From positions 1 to 5,325 of the forward strand of contig JAABQT010000130.1 of NCBI GenBank assembly GCA_011391295.1: a DNA stretch of 5,325 nucleotides. Direction: 5' to 3'. Under the pieces are notes generated by a model. The model did not search any database, was not told the DNA's origin, and saw nothing but the letters and a program-made list of their open reading frames with translations. Of the stretch, positions 4,761 through 5,325 are shown one piece after another; position 1 is the first letter of the stretch, and each line of letters starts with the position of its first letter. The stretch comes from Betaproteobacteria bacterium. Its GTDB lineage: Bacteria > Pseudomonadota > Gammaproteobacteria > Burkholderiales > SG8-39. The translations under genes were made by a program, and so were the position numbers.

Positions 4761-5325
4761 TCATGTCCAGTTGCCCGTCACCGCCGTTCTGAGCTCGGGC
4801 AGCTTGTGGTGGAAGAAATGGTCCGCCCCCGGCACCACGATCACCGGCAGTTCCTGCGTCCGCGCCCACTCGCGCACCGCGGCCAGCGGCACCGTGTCGT
4901 CGATCTCGCCGTGGATCAGCAGCGTGCCCGCGGGCACCGCCGGCGCCGCGAAGTGGTTCACCGCGATGCCGACCAGCACCAGCCGCTCCACTTCGACCTG
5001 CGCCGCAAGCTTGGCCTGCATCGCCGCGCCGAAGGAAAACCCGGCCAGCACCGGACGCTCCGCGCCCAGGTGCGCCAGCACCGCCGCGAGATCCTCCACC
5101 TCGCCTCGCCCCTCGTCGTACGTGCCTTCGCTCTTTCCCACGCCGCGGAAATTCGGCCGCCAGGCCGCGTAGCCCAGCTCGACGAAGGCACGCGCGAGCG
5201 TCTGCACCACCTTGTTGTCCAGCGTGCCGCCGAATAGCGGATGCGGGTGCGCGATCAGCACGCTGCCGCGCAAGGCGCCGCCCGGCTCGTCCACCGCGCA
5301 CTCGATGCGCCCGGCCGGCCCGGCG
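4761..5325 (-). CDS. Alpha/beta hydrolase, dienelactone-hydrolase-like (5' end outside window)
   Basis: This is a small alpha/beta-fold hydrolase of the group annotated as alpha/beta superfamily hydrolases (COG2945-like), with no signal peptide in view; the physiological substrate is unknown. Counting the GTG at 5294 as residue 1, landmarks are LIAHPHPLFGGTLDNKV (13-29), RPNFRGVGKSEG (46-57), DEGRGE (60-65), the nucleophile elbow GFSFG with Ser87, HGEIDDTVP (128-136, Asp132 the likely acid) and GADHFFHHK (156-164, His159 the likely base). The frame stays open to the window edge, and the residues before the GTG read GPAGRIECA, which looks like the usual N-terminal strand of this family. I therefore treat the gene as truncated by the edge, with 187 codons visible before the TGA at 4761-4763. 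It precedes hemJ by seven bases and probably heads or continues that operon. Confidence 0.88.
   Translation of the reverse strand, partial: AGPAGRIECAVDEPGGALRGSVLIAHPHPLFGGTLDNKVVQTLARAFVELGYAAWRPNFRGVGKSEGTYDEGRGEVEDLAAVLAHLGAERPVLAGFSFGAAMQAKLAAQVEVERLVLVGIAVNHFAAPAVPAGTLLIHGEIDDTVPLAAVREWARTQELPVIVVPGADHFFHHKLPELRTAVTGNWT

Noticed and set aside
4761..5294. Complete hydrolase gene starting at the GTG at 5294
   Set aside because: The frame continues to the window edge and the preceding residues (GPAGRIECA) look like conserved family sequence, so the gene is better treated as truncated.

Overview
The window is about two-thirds G+C and almost fully coding, with short spacers and overlapping genes, as in a compact chromosome. 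The type IV pilus motor ATPase PilU, a HemJ-type protoporphyrinogen oxidase, a stand-alone RlmL-like rRNA methyltransferase and a family V lipase together suggest a Gram-negative, probably betaproteobacterial, environmental organism. The taxon is an inference from protein content; there is no rRNA or other decisive marker. I see no mobile element, CRISPR array, tRNA, rRNA or phage gene.

Plus-strand block (1-3188): the window opens inside pilU, whose C-terminal 205 codons are visible. After 52 bases come two small predicted membrane proteins of unknown function, each with four cysteines in two CxxC pairs (671-991 and 1000-1332). They are followed, with an ATGA overlap, by a four-helix DUF2214 membrane protein (1329-1781), a membrane-anchored alpha/beta hydrolase of the Moraxella/Psychrobacter lipase type (1792-2739), an 88-residue protein of unknown function (2753-3019) and a 47-residue tetra-cysteine microprotein (3045-3188). 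Spacing from 671 to 3188 never exceeds 25 bases, so this may be one transcription unit.

Minus-strand block (5325 down to 3205): reading leftwards, an alpha/beta hydrolase of the dienelactone-hydrolase-like type (5' end outside the window), hemJ (4753-4340) and an RlmL-like THUMP methyltransferase (4362-3205). The spacing is 7 bases and then a 23-base overlap, so an operon is likely. It meets the plus-strand block tail to tail with only 16 bases between stop codons and no recognisable terminator.

No obviously new multi-gene system stands out. The least explained parts are the paired small zinc-ribbon-like membrane proteins, the tetra-cysteine microprotein, and a possible HemJ-like helix pattern in the DUF2214 protein.
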